Notes: generated from the letters alone by a model not told the origin. Positions 12,978 through 25,845 are shown, counted from the stretch's first letter. The stretch: DNA of 64,000 nucleotides from Struthio camelus (GCF_040807025.1 NC_090981.1:66969645-67033644); one strand, 5' to 3'. Numbers and translations: made by a program.

Positions 12978-15900
12978 TCCTAACCCTCATCTGAATTCTT
13001 TCTCTGTCTTCTCTGTTCTTGGGATTTGCAAGCTCCTCGGTGCCAGGACTTTATTTGGTTCCATGATGTGCAACTATTACTTGTGCAAAACAGAAGGTAG
13101 CTTTTCGGTTCCAACTGGAGGATGCACTGATTTAAAAACCAAAGGGATTTAAGCAGGAAAGCAGGAAGCCTTGATCCAAATAATCTATTTTTAATCCAAT
13201 TCTGTATTTATAGTTCTTTGGGTTTTTTTTTCCCTTGAGCATTGATCCTTAATGGATGAGACCCATTAAGGTATGTTGACTGCAACTAAAAATGAGAGTT
13301 ATGCTGAATTTGGAAGCTTTTTTGTGCAGTAGCTTGGCAAATATGCATTTAAGCAACTACAAAGCTTAATATCCTTTTAATTAGGCTTGCCATTTTCCAC
13401 AGCAAAGTACAAAAACGAAATGGTGCTTTTCTTTTTTTTTAAGCTTCTAACCTGTTTTAAAGTGCCTTTTCCTGGGAATCACGCTGCAATTAAAATATAG
13501 AAAGGCTTGTTTAAATGAAACTACTTTAAATATGCTGTGGGTTTTTTGTTTTTTTTTAGTACAAGCAGAAGCGCTTTTGTATTCTATGCAATATAGACAG
13601 AAACATGGAACAAGTTTGTTTACTACATGTGGACTTCATTTAATCCTGTTTTATTTAAACCTTGAGCTGTTTGGACTCTCCTGGTAATATCTTAAAGCCA
13701 GTCTGTGGTCAGAAAAAGACTTGTGGATTGATCCTTTCTGAAATTTCGGGTTTGTTTGTTTGTTGTTTGTTTTTTTGGACTTACAAGAGGAGTTTGTCCA
13801 TTGGAGATGCTCAGCTTCCAATACTGTGTATCTGTTTCCACTGGCCAGCCTCGCCTCTGCGCCGCTGATGCAGCTTCTCTCGCCGTGAGCTGAGCAGCGG
13901 TGTTTCGATTATGAGCTAATATTTCATATTTGATATCTATGCAGCAACTGAGAAACTGAAATAATTAAATTTCCCTATGGCCCGGGAGTCAGACGAGCTT
14001 CTTCATAGACATGAGCTTTGCTGGCTTAAAAGACTTGCTGGCGGAACAGTTGCTACCTGTGTGCTCGCTCCATAATAGAAACCATAGTGCTAATCATCAA
14101 TAATTCAGCCGTGGCTCAGCAAATCAGATTAACCTTTGGGAACTGCACTGAGGTTTCTTTTTTGTGAAACCTTTCATTTTCAAAGTAGAAGAATGTTTCA
14201 TTCGCGGCCATGAATAGACCTGCATTTTGCTTCTAGATAGTTCATTTGGGGAAGATGGCCGTAAGTAAGCATGACTTCTAAAGTCAGTTGTGTCAGACTC
14301 ATTAAAACTATTCAAATATTTGTTTAAATAGTCTCTTTTCCTCCAAGCACTGATCTAGGCAGTGGAAATGGGCTGGCTTGCTTTATTTTCTGCCTGTTGT
14401 TCATTTGTGTGATGCTGTCACATAGGGTTTCAGCATTTGCCAAGGGGGTTTCCAAAGTCAGATGTAACATTTTCAGCCCCACCAAAGCACCTTAGCGAGC
14501 TGCTAGGAGATGTCAGGAAGACTTGTCAAGTTGCTGCAGTTGTGTGATAGCTGCTGTGAGCATTCACTCTCTGCTGTCCAATTTCTTTTTATTTGGGCTG
14601 GTGAGATTCCCAAGCTTTGCAGTGAAGTTGAGTGAATCCACCCTTAATGGTGGATTCAAGTTTACCGTTACAGAGTTTGATTTCTGTAACCTGTTGTAGG
14701 TAACTGAGACAAAAAGCAGTTTTACAGTGAAGAAATTTTAGAACGGTTATTAAGAAAATCTTTGAGTGAGGATGATGAAACACTGGAAGATACTACGGAG
14801 GGATGACACACAACTCGTACTGGAGGCTTTTGAGAGCTGGCTGGAAGCCCGTTGGCCATGATCTAGGTTGTACCAATCCAATTCCAAGGCAAGATTCTGG
14901 ACCAGGGTCTCAAAGAAATTGTCCTTTCAGCCCTATAATTTTACAAATGGGCCAGCTCAGTCCAAAGCTTCTTTGAATTGGTTTGTTCTCTCACCCGCTG
15001 GCTCGGTGGCAACGACTGTCAGGATGTCCTGCCCCTCCATCTGCAAGAGCTTTCCAGGAATAACTGCAAAGGCAAAAGCCCTGCTCACCTTTACCATCTG
15101 TCTCTTTTCTGTGTGATCCAGTTGGTGTTTGTCTTGATGGTGATAATGACTCAGAAGTATGTAATTGCGAGACAAATGTTTAATTAAGAGCAATTTCATC
15201 GCTAGTCTCTTATCTGCTTCTGTCTGGAAACAGCGTGGTTATGTTGGTAAGTCTCAGCAGCCTCCATCAAGGATCTGATGAGCTTCCACATGAGCTTCCA
15301 GCTTCAAGTTGATATTCCAGCTTGGAGCAGGCCCCTGGCAAGCCAGCTCCTCTCCCCGACCAGCTCCTGCTGGCCTGGCTGCCCACTTACCCCAGTGTGT
15401 CCCCAGTTGCCCAGCCGCGTGGTCCAGGGCTGAGGCCACAAGAGCAGCTTGGCACTGGAGTGGGGTCAAGTCCACTGGAGATGCACAGCCTCAGGCAACC
15501 TCCCTCTGGGGTCGTTCAGAAGAACTGGCTGTTCTGCAGTGCCCAGGTGGGCAACCTGGGTGCTCACATGTGTACCTGTCTCTCCTGTACTAGGGGAGGG
15601 GAGAAAGAGATTAAAATCACCGCTGGACTATTCAACTCTACCAAAAAATTGGGACTGCAGCTTGCACTGCAGATGTGACCTACAGCACCCATGCATTGCA
15701 TGAAAGTAAAAATTGAGGGAGCGAGTTCATCCTCTGTGGACAGATGGACAGTCTCTGCTGCCGCCAGCTGGGACTAGCTCTGGGAGAAGTCGGCGATGAG
15801 TTTTGTGTGGATCAATGTTGTTCTGCGCTCCTCCAGCCAGCCGTGGGAAAAGGGGTGGGAGGGGGCCTTAAAATGCATCCGTAAGGATGGGGCCAACAGG

Positions 15901-16120
15901 ACCGAACAAGTAGGATGCTTTCCTCTGCCGGGCCGGAGCTCGTGATGCCTGCTGAAGAGCCCAGGAAAAAAATTGTGTTAGGGACGATCCAGTTGTTTGC
16001 CTTTAATATCGGTTTGTCACAGAATCCAACTCAAAAGCAAACTTCCCACTTGTAAAACTTGTTTCTTTGCCACCCATCCTTCCTCAAGCAATGTAACAAA
16101 TGAGTGCAGAGATGAAACTT

Positions 16121-16275
16121 AGGTGGTGGAGTCTCCTTTGCTGGAGATATTCAAAAGCCGTCTGGATGTGATCCTGGGCAATATGTTCTAGGTGACCCTG
16201 CTTGAACAGGGAGGTTGGACTAGATGATCTCCAGAGGTCCCTTCCAACCTAAACGATTCTGTGATTCTGTGATTA
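16121..16275 (+). mobile_element. CR1 LINE 3' terminal fragment
   Basis: About 155 bp of CR1 tail in sense orientation: ggtggtggagtctcctttgc, the gatcctgggcaatatgttct segment, ggttggactagatgatctcc, cccttccaacct and a tail with tandem attctgtg units (about 16256-16275). It shares the unusual gatcctgggcaat.tg.tctaggtga segment with the CR1 at 5068, so the two belong to the same or a closely related subfamily. Confidence 0.95.
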
Positions 16276-16718
16276 ACCACAGATCTAAAATATTATATTT
16301 TTATAAAATTCCACTGTTGCATAATATCAGGCACAGTTTAAGTCAAAATTACATTTAGAGTTTTTTAGCTCTTCTACTATGTGCAGTGATGTACCTGCAA
16401 GATCTTAGAGGGCTTTTAAAGCCCCAAAATGTGACTGGTTGCTGAAATGTGTCTGCCTAAATAGGCTGTAAATCGTTGGCTTGTTCAGCCTCCCAAGGAA
16501 AACCAGCGCAATGTAGACTGCTTGGTGGCCCTGTAACCTGGCTTCACGTGGGGAATAGCTTAAAAAAAAAAAAGAATCCTGTCATTGCTCTCAATTGCTC
16601 TCGGTGCCCACGACGGGGCTGGCTCACTGCGTTATAAACCTAAGCCGCTGAAGTAATTTAAATGTTTTCCCTATGGGAAATCACAGTGATCTTACTAGCG
16701 CTTTTTAATTAAATAATG

Positions 16719-16760
16719 CACTCACTGTTACAAGCTGGACACTCACTGTTACAAGCTGGA
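16719..16760. repeat. 21-bp direct tandem duplication
   Basis: Two perfect adjacent copies of a 21-bp unit beginning cactcactgtta. The absence of differences suggests a recent slippage or duplication event. Confidence 0.95.
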
Positions 16761-16795
16761 CATAGGTTTATTTTTACGTCTTTTTTTCTTTGCAG

Positions 16796-16908
16796 CATCG
16801 TTTTCTTCCAGTCGCTGCTCAGCTGCTGAAGGAGAGGGCAGCTCCGGGGCAAGGCCAGGGGCCCTGCGACAGGCTGCAACCCACCGGCGCCCGGGAAGCC
16901 AGAACATG
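16796..16908 (+). other. Candidate exon (113 bp), unknown transcript
   Basis: Bounded by a very strong acceptor (gtctttttttctttgcag ending 16795) and an acceptable donor (acatg|gtaata). It is clearly richer in GC than its flanks. Two of three frames are open across it, so the frame cannot be chosen, and I recognise no domain in either. It lies about 9 kb after the SKA1 stop and 12 kb before the CpG island, and could be an exon of a non-coding or upstream-initiated transcript. Evidence is splice-site appearance and base composition only. Confidence 0.3.
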
Positions 16909-17449
16909 GTAATATGCTAATATTAGTCTATGCTATTCTAATAGTCCTTGTTTCTAGGCAGAACATGGCTCACAGTTCTCGTATGCAATATTTCTGTTGT
17001 GGTTAGCCTCTGCGTTCACGTTGCAACAGCCCAAATCGCAGAGCACCGCTGTGGGCTGGCCTGGCGTGGGCATGATGCTGCAGCACTTGGTCCCCCAGCT
17101 GCCCTTGGGGTCTCCTGCTGGTCAGTGCCCCCGGCATTCGCTTCTCCTCCCCCAGCACTTGTGAAAGTTGGGAGTTTGCTCCGGGCTGGTTGGCTGTCCT
17201 TCTGACCAGAGGGTTGACGGCACCCGGGTGCTTTGGCTGTGTAACGGTCCTAGGCTGCACACTCGCGAGGGTAAAGCCACGCTGCCTTTGGTTTTGGGAA
17301 GGGCTGCGCCCACCGTTAGAAAATTGTAATACCTCACCAGAGTTGCCCACCCCCAAATCATCACAAATGACTTGATGTTATTAATACTTAGCGCTGCAGC
17401 GAGACCCACGAGATCCTCCTGAGTCTCCCATGACGAGGCCCTAACATCA

Positions 17450-17600
17450 GTGCTCCGAGTGTTTCATAAGCGTGGATTAGTGTTATTATCCCTATTGTAC
17501 CAACGGAAAACGAATCGTCACGGTATTGAATTACTTCCCTCAGGCCACACAATGAGCAGAGGGTAGACGTAGCAAGGCAAACCGCTTGGCTCGCTTTCTC
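17450..17600 (-). mobile_element. MIR-type core-SINE relic, antisense
   Basis: Read on the - strand this matches the general MIR pattern: a tail around the ggataataacac-like segment, the complement of the fraying tttcc...gttggtacaat block (17490-17510), and the complement of tgtgtggcctgagggaagta (17531-17550), which is the conserved tgtgtgaccttgggcaagt core of MIR. It is strongly diverged and so an old insertion. MIR-type elements predate the amniote split, so one in a bird-like genome is expected. Confidence 0.65.
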
Positions 17601-20191
17601 GTCCTGGGCTGCTGCCGTAAGGGCGCGTGCAGGGCGCATGGTGGGCCTGTGCTTTGCAGCCCCCTGCTCGGGGAGCCACGGCGGGCTCAGTAACTTCATG
17701 TTTATTAACCTTGGGACGCTCACCTGGAAATACAGAGTATGTGTGAGAGGCTCTACCAAATGAAGCTTGTTTTGCTGTAAGAGCCTGCATGACTCTTCGA
17801 GCGAGCCGAATTCAGGCTCGCCTTGCACACCCTTAGCACAACTTGCTGGGCTTGCAGGCTCTCCAGCAGCGTTGCGGACGGGAGAACTGGGCCTTTTTCA
17901 AATCCTACCTGGGGTTCCTCGCTCTAATTAGTAGAAAACCCAGGAAAGCACCTTTAGGTGTAGCAGCTGAAAACATATGATACGGAGGTGTTTGGGAACA
18001 CAAATCTGCCGTGTCTAGAGAGCTGTTTTCAAGAGCGGATCAAGTTTAAATGCAGTTCTTCGAAGGTGCTTTGGGGCTGCGGTAAATAATATTGGCAAGT
18101 ATTCACAGCTTTCATGAAGGGTAATTTTCACTTTGAGCAAATAAGCTGCTTAGGGCTGCTGAAATTATGCTGGGACGTTTCCTAGTAGTTGGAGCAGCCC
18201 AAATGGCTCCAGCGACAGTCCAAAGCATCTCTTCTCCGTCCAGCCACCCAGCCCTGAATGGGGACCGCAGATTCTTCCACAGCCCAATTTCACGTCTCAT
18301 TCAGCCAGGTGAGATCATTTTGGGAGCAGCCACATCCTTCTTATCCGTAAGAACGTCCTGGGGTTCAATCAGGCTGTTTACATCTGCCAGAGGCCACGCG
18401 TTCATCGTGGACCCAACATCTCCTCGTAGGTGCCGGAGAAGGAGAACACTGCCAACAGAAACCCAATTGCAAAGTCTCGTTTTTCCCCTTCTAGCTATTT
18501 TTAAGCAATAATAATGGCAAGGTAACCTTTGAATTGCCCTTAAATAACAGTGTTCTGACTGAACAAAAGGCCCGATCACACGTATTGGCAAGGTGTTTAT
18601 CCCCTGGAGAGGAATTAGGTTTGCTGGTTCGACACAGTGGTGCCGGCTGTAAGCGCCCTGCACAGAGGGGTTTCTTTCAAAGGAGCCAGGTAGATGGTGA
18701 ATCATAACTTATTCATGGTTTCTCAATGAAGATGCAGACAAGTGAATCCCGAAAGGCCAGAATGAGGCTGCTTAAGAGTCTATCCTTCTAGTAACAAAAA
18801 AGCAATTTCATTTGCAGTCTGAATCCAAGAAGAGCTCCTGGTGGGGCAGCTCTGCAATTCTGGCGCTTTCTCAGCACCGTGCCTGGACGTCGCTTTAGCA
18901 ATTCCAGGCTGGGCTTCTTCGCACCAGGCTGCGGCCAACTTTTCTTTTTAGATCCGGGGGGAAAAATGGGAAAAAAAGCTTGCAGGATGTGGCCTTTGCA
19001 GAGCTGCGTGGTGCAGATGGTGACTCTGGGCGTCGCAGCCCATCCAAACCATTGAACTGTCTTAACTGTGCTGATGAGACCTGCTGTTGCACCATCAACA
19101 ACCTGGTACCCAGTCACTGAGGTCCTTTCTTGGCTGTTTTGTCCACTAAATTCTCAATATTTTGATACAAATGCATTTCATAGGCTTCTAGTCCCTTCAC
19201 CTCTCTCTGTTTCTGAGCCTGTGTAAGGCCATGCTGCAGCCATCTTGTGTATTTTCAAGAGATTTCTTCTGTTTTCTAAAGCCTTGATTACCTTGTTCTG
19301 TCTGCTCTTGCTGTGCCTAATATCACTCGAACAGCTTGCTTAGGTGAATTATCGTGATTAATGACAGAGCCCAAATAGAGAATCCTCAGCCTACTCAAGC
19401 TGCTCTTTCCCATTAGAATAATACAGTCTTTTTTACTTTTTCGTTATGGCCCAGTTCTTGTTTCAGATGTGAAGTGAGAGTCCCTGCTCTTTTCCTAGAG
19501 TATGCAACCTCCAGCTAAGTCATGCCGTTCCTCAGATGATAAGATGAACAAAATTTTACTGTCTGAGGACTTCAAGTCACAGACCAGCACATCGTACCAG
19601 TGCCCTCTGGGATCCTCCAGTACCTTCCTTCTCCTCCTTCTCGTCTCTGCTGAATGGAGAAGGTGCTAGCAGGCTCCCTACCTTTACCGCTTGCCCATTT
19701 GCTAACTCGTGTTGGTTTCGCAGGTGATTCCCAGTTGCAGCAGAGCCCGTGTCGTTGTTTGAGCCTGTTGAGAACATCTTCTCAGGTTGCTTTGGGAAGG
19801 AAGCGCTCCAAATGCCTGATCCTTTATTTTAACTGATAGCAATGCTGAGGTTTGACACTCGCTGTCTTATGTGCCTTCTGCACGCCATCCTCACTTCCGA
19901 GCTGAGATCTCAAGCTTAATTCTTCCTCTAAGCTTTCTGAGCATGACCATCAGCATTGCCTTTCCTGCATTGCTCTGTAATTCTTGTGGTTCTTCCTTGG
20001 CCTCCCGCGTCAGAGCCCAGATGCGTCAGGTTTCAGAAACCATCTTCATGACGCAAACCAGGTCTTGGGCGAAGGAGGGAGCCTTGATGGAGGCTGCTCA
20101 GCCATGGAGCCTTTGCGTGCTCAGGAGCTGCCTGAATCTGCTTGCCAGCAGTGAAAATCCTTTGGATGGGAGTTCTCAGTCTGTATCATGC

Positions 20192-20219
<28 letters not shown>
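20192..20219. repeat. A28 homopolymer
   Basis: Twenty-eight consecutive A, the longest mononucleotide run in the window. There is no processed pseudogene or LINE 3' end directly before it, so I do not read it as a retrotransposed poly(A) tail. Confidence 0.95.
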
Positions 20220-20222
<3 letters not shown>

Positions 20223-23200
20223 CTTTCTCACCCAGGGGTTGGTGGAGGCTCCAGGAGGGCCCAGCTGGGACCAGCTCTGCTTTTCCAAAATGAGATCTCG
20301 GAGCAGACTATCTCACCTCTTTTGCAGGTAACCGAGGTGCCTGATCTGAGGCTTCCCTGGGCTGCAGCAAAGCAGCATCGCCTGGAGCCAGAGCAGCGGG
20401 TGGGAGGACGAGCGGAGGGTTTTGCTTACTTCCCCTCACTGCTCTCATTTGCGGAGCTTTCCTGCTTTGCTAGAGCTCAGCCGGAGGCTCGGTGTGAGGA
20501 GTGCAGCGTGCTTGGATCCGCAGCGGTGGTGGTGGGATGCGCTCACCCAGGGAGACTGTCCTGCTGGCCAGCCTGCTGCCGCGCGCAGGTCTTGCGCGTT
20601 AAAAACCAGTGCGGCCCTAAGGACCATCTCCCATCAGCAAGCAATGGGAGAAGGAGGGTTTCCCCAGCAGGACCTGCCCTGAGCTGAGCAGCTTGAACAT
20701 CGCGGCTGTCTTTGTATTTACATGGATATTTCCTTTATTACTTATTCTAGCCCTTTGAATGTTTTTGAGTTGTCTGCTTTAAGGTGAGTGGTGACAGCTG
20801 CAGCTGGCCGCAAGGTCCACCTGGGCATTTTGGTTTCATTCTTCAGCTGGAAACTTCTGCCCCATCTTGCAAACTCATGGAGGGCCAGGTTGCCCAAACC
20901 AGCTTTGGGAAAGGCTGCAGGACTCTGCGGGGCTGCGTGAGCTGGGATCATTGCTTCCTGCGCTGCCATTTGGGGAAGAGTGAGCACCGTCCGATCGTTG
21001 GGCTGCGAGCGCGGAGGAGCTTAAATCAGCCACAGGAGCCTGGTATGTCGGAAATGTCCAGCCACAGCCGGACGCAGCGGTCACTGGACGTGAGCAAAGG
21101 CAGCTCCAGGCATCCATCTGTGTCAAGAAAGGCTGGTTCCCACAAAGCACTTAGTGTCTGCCTTTTCCACTGGTTTTATTAAGAGAGGCTGGAAGGGGTC
21201 TGCACTGAGGCTATGGTCCCGGTATTTGCATGCAGGAATTTCCATCTAAAACTCTTGTTTGGGCTGAAACAACATGGGGCCAACAAGAGATGCTGCTCAC
21301 AGGAAGCCAGGCAGGACATACCTGAAGGATTTCAAATGCTTTTGAGGAGCCAAAGGTTTGCTGTTAGCCACAGCTGGCTCCAAAGGGAGCTTAAGTGCAG
21401 GCATCCCAAAGAAAACTGTTGTCAGAGAGAGGCTGTAGAGGCAACGGTCGCGTCCTCTTTGAAAGCTGGCTGCCAGGAGCCAAATCCAGCTGGATGGGGT
21501 GGTTAGATGAGTGCTGGACCCGCTCCCGTGCGGAGACTAGGTTGTGCTCCAACGGTGCTCCCTGTGTGAGTGTCGTGCGCTCTTCCCATCAAACTGCGCC
21601 AGCCCAGGAGCCTTTTCTGCAGAGTAAGCATTGTCCGTGTTTGCTTTTTGGCCTGTTCCCAGCTTATGAGTGTTTTGATTTGAGTTCTAAATTCAAATGA
21701 CCCTATATTAAAAGCCTAACTCAGTTAATACTGCTCAGCTCTGCCTAGCTTTTTGATGGGGGCAGAGGTGGCAGTAAGCGTGGGCACAGGAATGGTGATT
21801 TTTCAGACAGACTGATAGACTGATGGCCGTTTTCTCTAGCAGCCTGACTTTGGCAACGGCCATCATCAGGCTGAGGTACAGAAATTGCAGTTTTGAAGCA
21901 GTTATCTCGGATGATCCATCCCCCATTAGTGAGCAGTCCTGTGAGCTTGTAAAATTGGACAAATTGCATCGCTTCCAAAACACCATTTTAAGCTTAAACG
22001 CCGGGGCACAACCTCAAGCACTGACGCAAGTGTGGGAGCTGCTCCCATGACGTTGCTGGGAAAACGCCTTTGCTGGAAGCCGAGTTTGGGTCTAACCGCT
22101 GCAGAAAGATCTGCACCAGCGGGTCCAAAACTGCTGATTGGAAGTCTCATTCATTAAGCCAGTCGTTGACTGGCCTCCGCAAGCGGGGGACAGCAGCGTC
22201 GCAGGAGAAATATCTATTCCCAGCAAGGACAGTTTGGGAAGAGTCGTGCTGATGTCCCATTTGATGGCTGGCTTTCTCGGCTACGGATGTGGATGCCTGG
22301 AGTAACCCGGAAGGCAGCCAGCCGGGGTGCTGGTGCCTGCGCTTTCCTTGGCAGCTCCTTGGGGGACACTCCGCAGGGTGTCTCCTGCCTGCGCCAGGGC
22401 TCCTCTTCCTCCTCGCCCACACCCGGCCAGGGTGGCAGCACCTGCATCCACAGCCTCCCCTCTCTCCTCCGCTCTGGCAGCCTGTGAGATTCATGCTCTG
22501 TAAAGGCTGGTTTTACTCGATGTAAAAAGTAATAGCAGGAGGTGAAAAATGGTAGAAGTGTAGGTGTGCAAAGAGTGATCGCTCTAGCAGTGAAACCCCC
22601 CGTACCGGGGAAATTGTGACAAGCTGATTCCCAGGCATTTACAAAAGTGGCTGCCTACAACATGAGAAAAGCTTCATTTCCCTTTTTTCTCTGTTCTGGC
22701 AGTTTTAGGTCAGTTTAATAAGACAGAGCGGAAGAAAAGGTAAACTTGAAGGAAGCTGATGCCAAATTGGTGACAGTTTGGGAAATCAAAAGCTTTGCTC
22801 CTGAGTATTTATGTTCCCGATGTGAACACAGGAGCAGGCTGCAATGCTTCACGGACGCCCCATCCGGCAAGCGGCAGCGGTCTCCGCTCTCTCCCACGTT
22901 TGCTAGCAACGAGGGGGCACTTCGACACCAGCATCGAACGCGATATGCATGTGACACAGGAAGAAAGAGAAAAATGTGGAAAAAAAAGATATTCACATTT
23001 GAGCCTGCCTGCTAGATGCCAGGAGGGCGTGAGGCCTGGGCCAAGGCTGGGCGCAGTCGTGACAGCAGGCAAAAGGGCTGTGGCGGTGCCTGGCTTCCCA
23101 TGCGGGCAAAGGAGAGGTGCTAGAGCCTCCCCGCAAAGCAGGGTGCAAGCATTGCAAGCATTGCAAGCAAAGCAGCATTGCTCTATTTGCAATAAAGAGA

Positions 23201-23989
23201 AAGTAAACGGTTTGCACTGCTGAAACCAGTTTTGTGGCATGGACTCGTCCTCGTACGCTTGACGGTTGGGTGTCGCAACTGTTTAGGTGCTCGATTATTC
23301 TTCGAACCACTGGTCCTTGCTGTCCTCGGCCACATCATCCAGCCCTGGATTCAGTGCAGCTCCGAAGTGTCTCGGACCTTTCTTCCCTCATTTAATTCTC
23401 CATCCTTCAGAGAGAAGCTGGATGCACCCTGCCACGCTGCTGACCTCTCCCAGAGGGCTTCCTTGCAGGGCTGGAGATGACTTTGGTGGGCTGGGAGGGC
23501 ATAGCAGAGAATTAATGTTGCTCTAGCTGCGCATAAAGCTTCTGGGGAAAAAAACGCTTACTCTAAAAGATGGACAAGGCAGATGGGATGGATGGGACGC
23601 AGAGCCTGTGCTGCCCCTTGTCGGAGCCAGCCAGGCTGTGGCTGCTCCCTTCTCTCGTTCCCAGCCTTGTCCAAATTGCCGCGCCTGAGAGCCCAAGGTC
23701 TGCGGAGGAGAAGCACCCAGTGCAGGGGCTCAGGCTGCTGCGTAAGATGTGACAGCAGTGAATGATCAGATAGGGATGTTCTTCTACGCTGGTGCACACT
23801 GAGATTCGATCAGCCTTGGGCTCGTCCGCCCCGGGTGACGGTCCCACCGTCCCTCCCTCCGTGGGAAATCTGTGCCCTTCTGCCGAGGGAATCTGGGTTA
23901 CAGAGCCTGGAGCAGCCCACTGAGGACAACCTGCTTCTCCCCAAGCAGCTCTTCTCTCCTCTCCTTGGCGGAGGTCTGGCAGGCTGCAG

Positions 23990-24063
23990 GTCCTGCTCTG
24001 CCCTGGCGCCTCGAGACAGTTTTGTCTGACTTCAAGGAGCTGCATGAAGACTTCAGCATCCAG
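23990..24063 (+). other. Candidate exon (74 bp), unknown transcript
   Basis: Starts after ggcaggctgcag and ends at a CAG|GTAACC donor. The frame compatible with a phase-1 to phase-0 exon gives 24 codons, including LETVLSDFKELHEDFSIQ, which reads like ordinary amphipathic protein. The pyrimidine tract lies 15-30 bases before the AG and is interrupted. The surrounding DNA is GC-rich and full of chance ORFs, so confidence is low. Confidence 0.2.
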
Positions 24064-25618
24064 GTAACCTTCCCCTCCTCTCAAGCCTGGCATTATTTCG
24101 ACTGAGCCTCGAATATTAGCTGGAGCCAACCCTATTCTTTTTGCCTGTAGGCTAACGACTTGACAAGTACTGAAACGGGAAGCCAGCCTCCACCTGGACT
24201 GTTTGGGTCTGAGCAAGAGGAGGGATGAGGCCATCTGGTGGAACGAGTACAGGAGATGCGGGGGAGAGTGGGTCTCCAGCCCAAGTCCATCCCCGCTCGC
24301 CGGAGCACAGCTCCCTGCTCGACTCGCAGGCTTCTGTAGGCACCTACACGCCGGCGTCCGATGCCTTCACAGCTAGACCATGCTCGTCTACAACAAACAA
24401 GGAAGAACCCAATGTATGCTTTTTTGCTCTGCTTCATCACGTGGGACATGGAAAATGCTCGTGCTCAGCTCCCTGTGACCAAAATCTGCCTCTTGGCCCC
24501 AGCATCACGTTAGCAAAATGACAATAAATTTTCCGCGCTTCTCTGCGAGCGGACGCGGAACCTCAGCAGGTGAATTGGAGTCGTTTGGGCTGCTGTTTCT
24601 CTTCCCTTTTTTTTCATACAAACGAGCGTGTGAGTCTATAAGAAATGACCTTCCTAAGCACTGTGCCTCTTCGTAATAGCAGAGGAAAAAAAAAGCATAT
24701 GCATTATTATATGGCATGGTTTTTTTTCCTCCTCTAGCCAAACTAGTGTATGCTGCACTGAATCTAGAAATATAAACTGACCTTTACAAAGACAAACTTA
24801 GTTTGAATAGGAAACATGGACATGGGGGAATAGTTCTGGCCTAAACATTAATCAGTCACTCCTCTTTTGGTGTTTTTGTGTGTCATTTTTTTCTATGTGG
24901 AAAGTAAGGACGTCAAAGAGGATTTTTAAATATTTTATAGTTCACTGAGTCAAGTTTTGGTTTTAGGAGCCGGTTGAGGCACATTTGGGTAACTGTGGGG
25001 CTGCTCGGCTTGGCTGAAACCTGGTGGTTTGGGTTCATCAGCTCCATTTGAGCAGAGAAAGCGGCATGGGGGGTTAGCAGCAGGAGGGAGATGTAATCAC
25101 AGGTGTATTTGCTATTTATGACTGCCTCTGAATTGCACAGAGCCAGTCCAGACAGCGATACCTTTAGCTTGCATCAGCCCAGTGTAATAAACTGCTCAAA
25201 CATACACCTACTCTTCGGTACCGTTCCTGCAAAAACTGGGCCAAAAAATGGGCTCGGTGTGGACGGGGGGGTCTGTTCTGTGATTCCCCTACCTCCAAAA
25301 AGCCCTTCTTGGCAGGACACCTCTGCCTTGAGAGCTCCAGGCTTGTCCGTGCCTGCGGTGGATGTGTGTTCCTCTCAGAGGGCTGGGATTTATTTGCTGG
25401 GGATCAATTTATTTATTTTTTTCAGTTTAAAATCCAAAAAGCATGTGAGCAATAGCAACATAATTTGCAGCCTGCTGATTAATAATACAGCTGACAGGAT
25501 GAGATTGGGCTGCAAGCTAAAGTGCTGAAGAAAGCTAAAATTTGGTGAACAGCATGTATGTTTGGGGTAGGCAGTCTGTAGCCTAGAGACAAGATGAGGT
25601 TGTCTAGGAAAGAAACAC

Positions 25619-25632
25619 TTTTTTTTTTTTTT
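25619..25632. repeat. T14 homopolymer
   Basis: Fourteen consecutive T, about 75 bp before the CR1 relic at 25705. Confidence 0.9.
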
Positions 25633-25704
25633 GGTGCCTCACATATGAAATCCAATTTAGTTAAATCCAAAGAGCCAGTTCAGTTTGCCCTACCCAGCTG
25701 TACA

Positions 25705-25845
25705 ACATCCCATCCTTGGAGATATTCCAGACTCGACTGGAAAAGTCTCTGAGCAACCTGATCTGATTAGAGCTGCTTCAAGCAGCAGGGTTTGGACTAG
25801 ATTGTCTCTGGAGGGCTCTTCCAGCACAAATTAGTCTCTGATTAT
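25705..25845 (+). mobile_element. Old CR1 LINE 3' fragment
   Basis: Diverged CR1 tail in sense orientation: catcccatccttggagatat, aagtctctgagcaacctgat, then agcagggtttggactagatt and ctggagggctcttccagcac. This is the usual CR1 order, but more substitutions than in the copies at 5068 and 16121 and a poor terminal octamer indicate an older insertion or another subfamily. Confidence 0.88.

Larger units (their letters stand above)
8831..16120. other. Intergenic region, no gene recognised
   Basis: AT-rich sequence with homopolymers at 10473-10487 (T15) and 12964-12977 (A14), and T runs near 10622, 10678 and 11967. Open frames are short and lack a family signature. One splice-bounded but stop-filled segment is at 9067-9151. 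The patch at 15250-15700 is richer in GC and holds overlapping chance ORFs in several frames. Confidence 0.6.
16276..17449. other. Intergenic sequence with one exon-like segment
   Basis: Contains a 2 x 21 bp tandem duplication at 16719-16760 and a GC-rich exon-like segment at 16796-16908, both listed separately. The rest shows no recognisable gene. Confidence 0.6.

Noticed and set aside
20192..20219. A28 tract as the tail of a processed pseudogene
   Set aside because: No intronless gene copy or LINE/SINE 3' end precedes it and no target-site duplication could be seen.
23563..24234. 223-codon ORF on the - strand, the longest in the window
   Set aside because: It sits in GC-rich DNA with long overlapping frames on both strands, has no recognisable domain, biased low-complexity stretches and no splice or promoter context.
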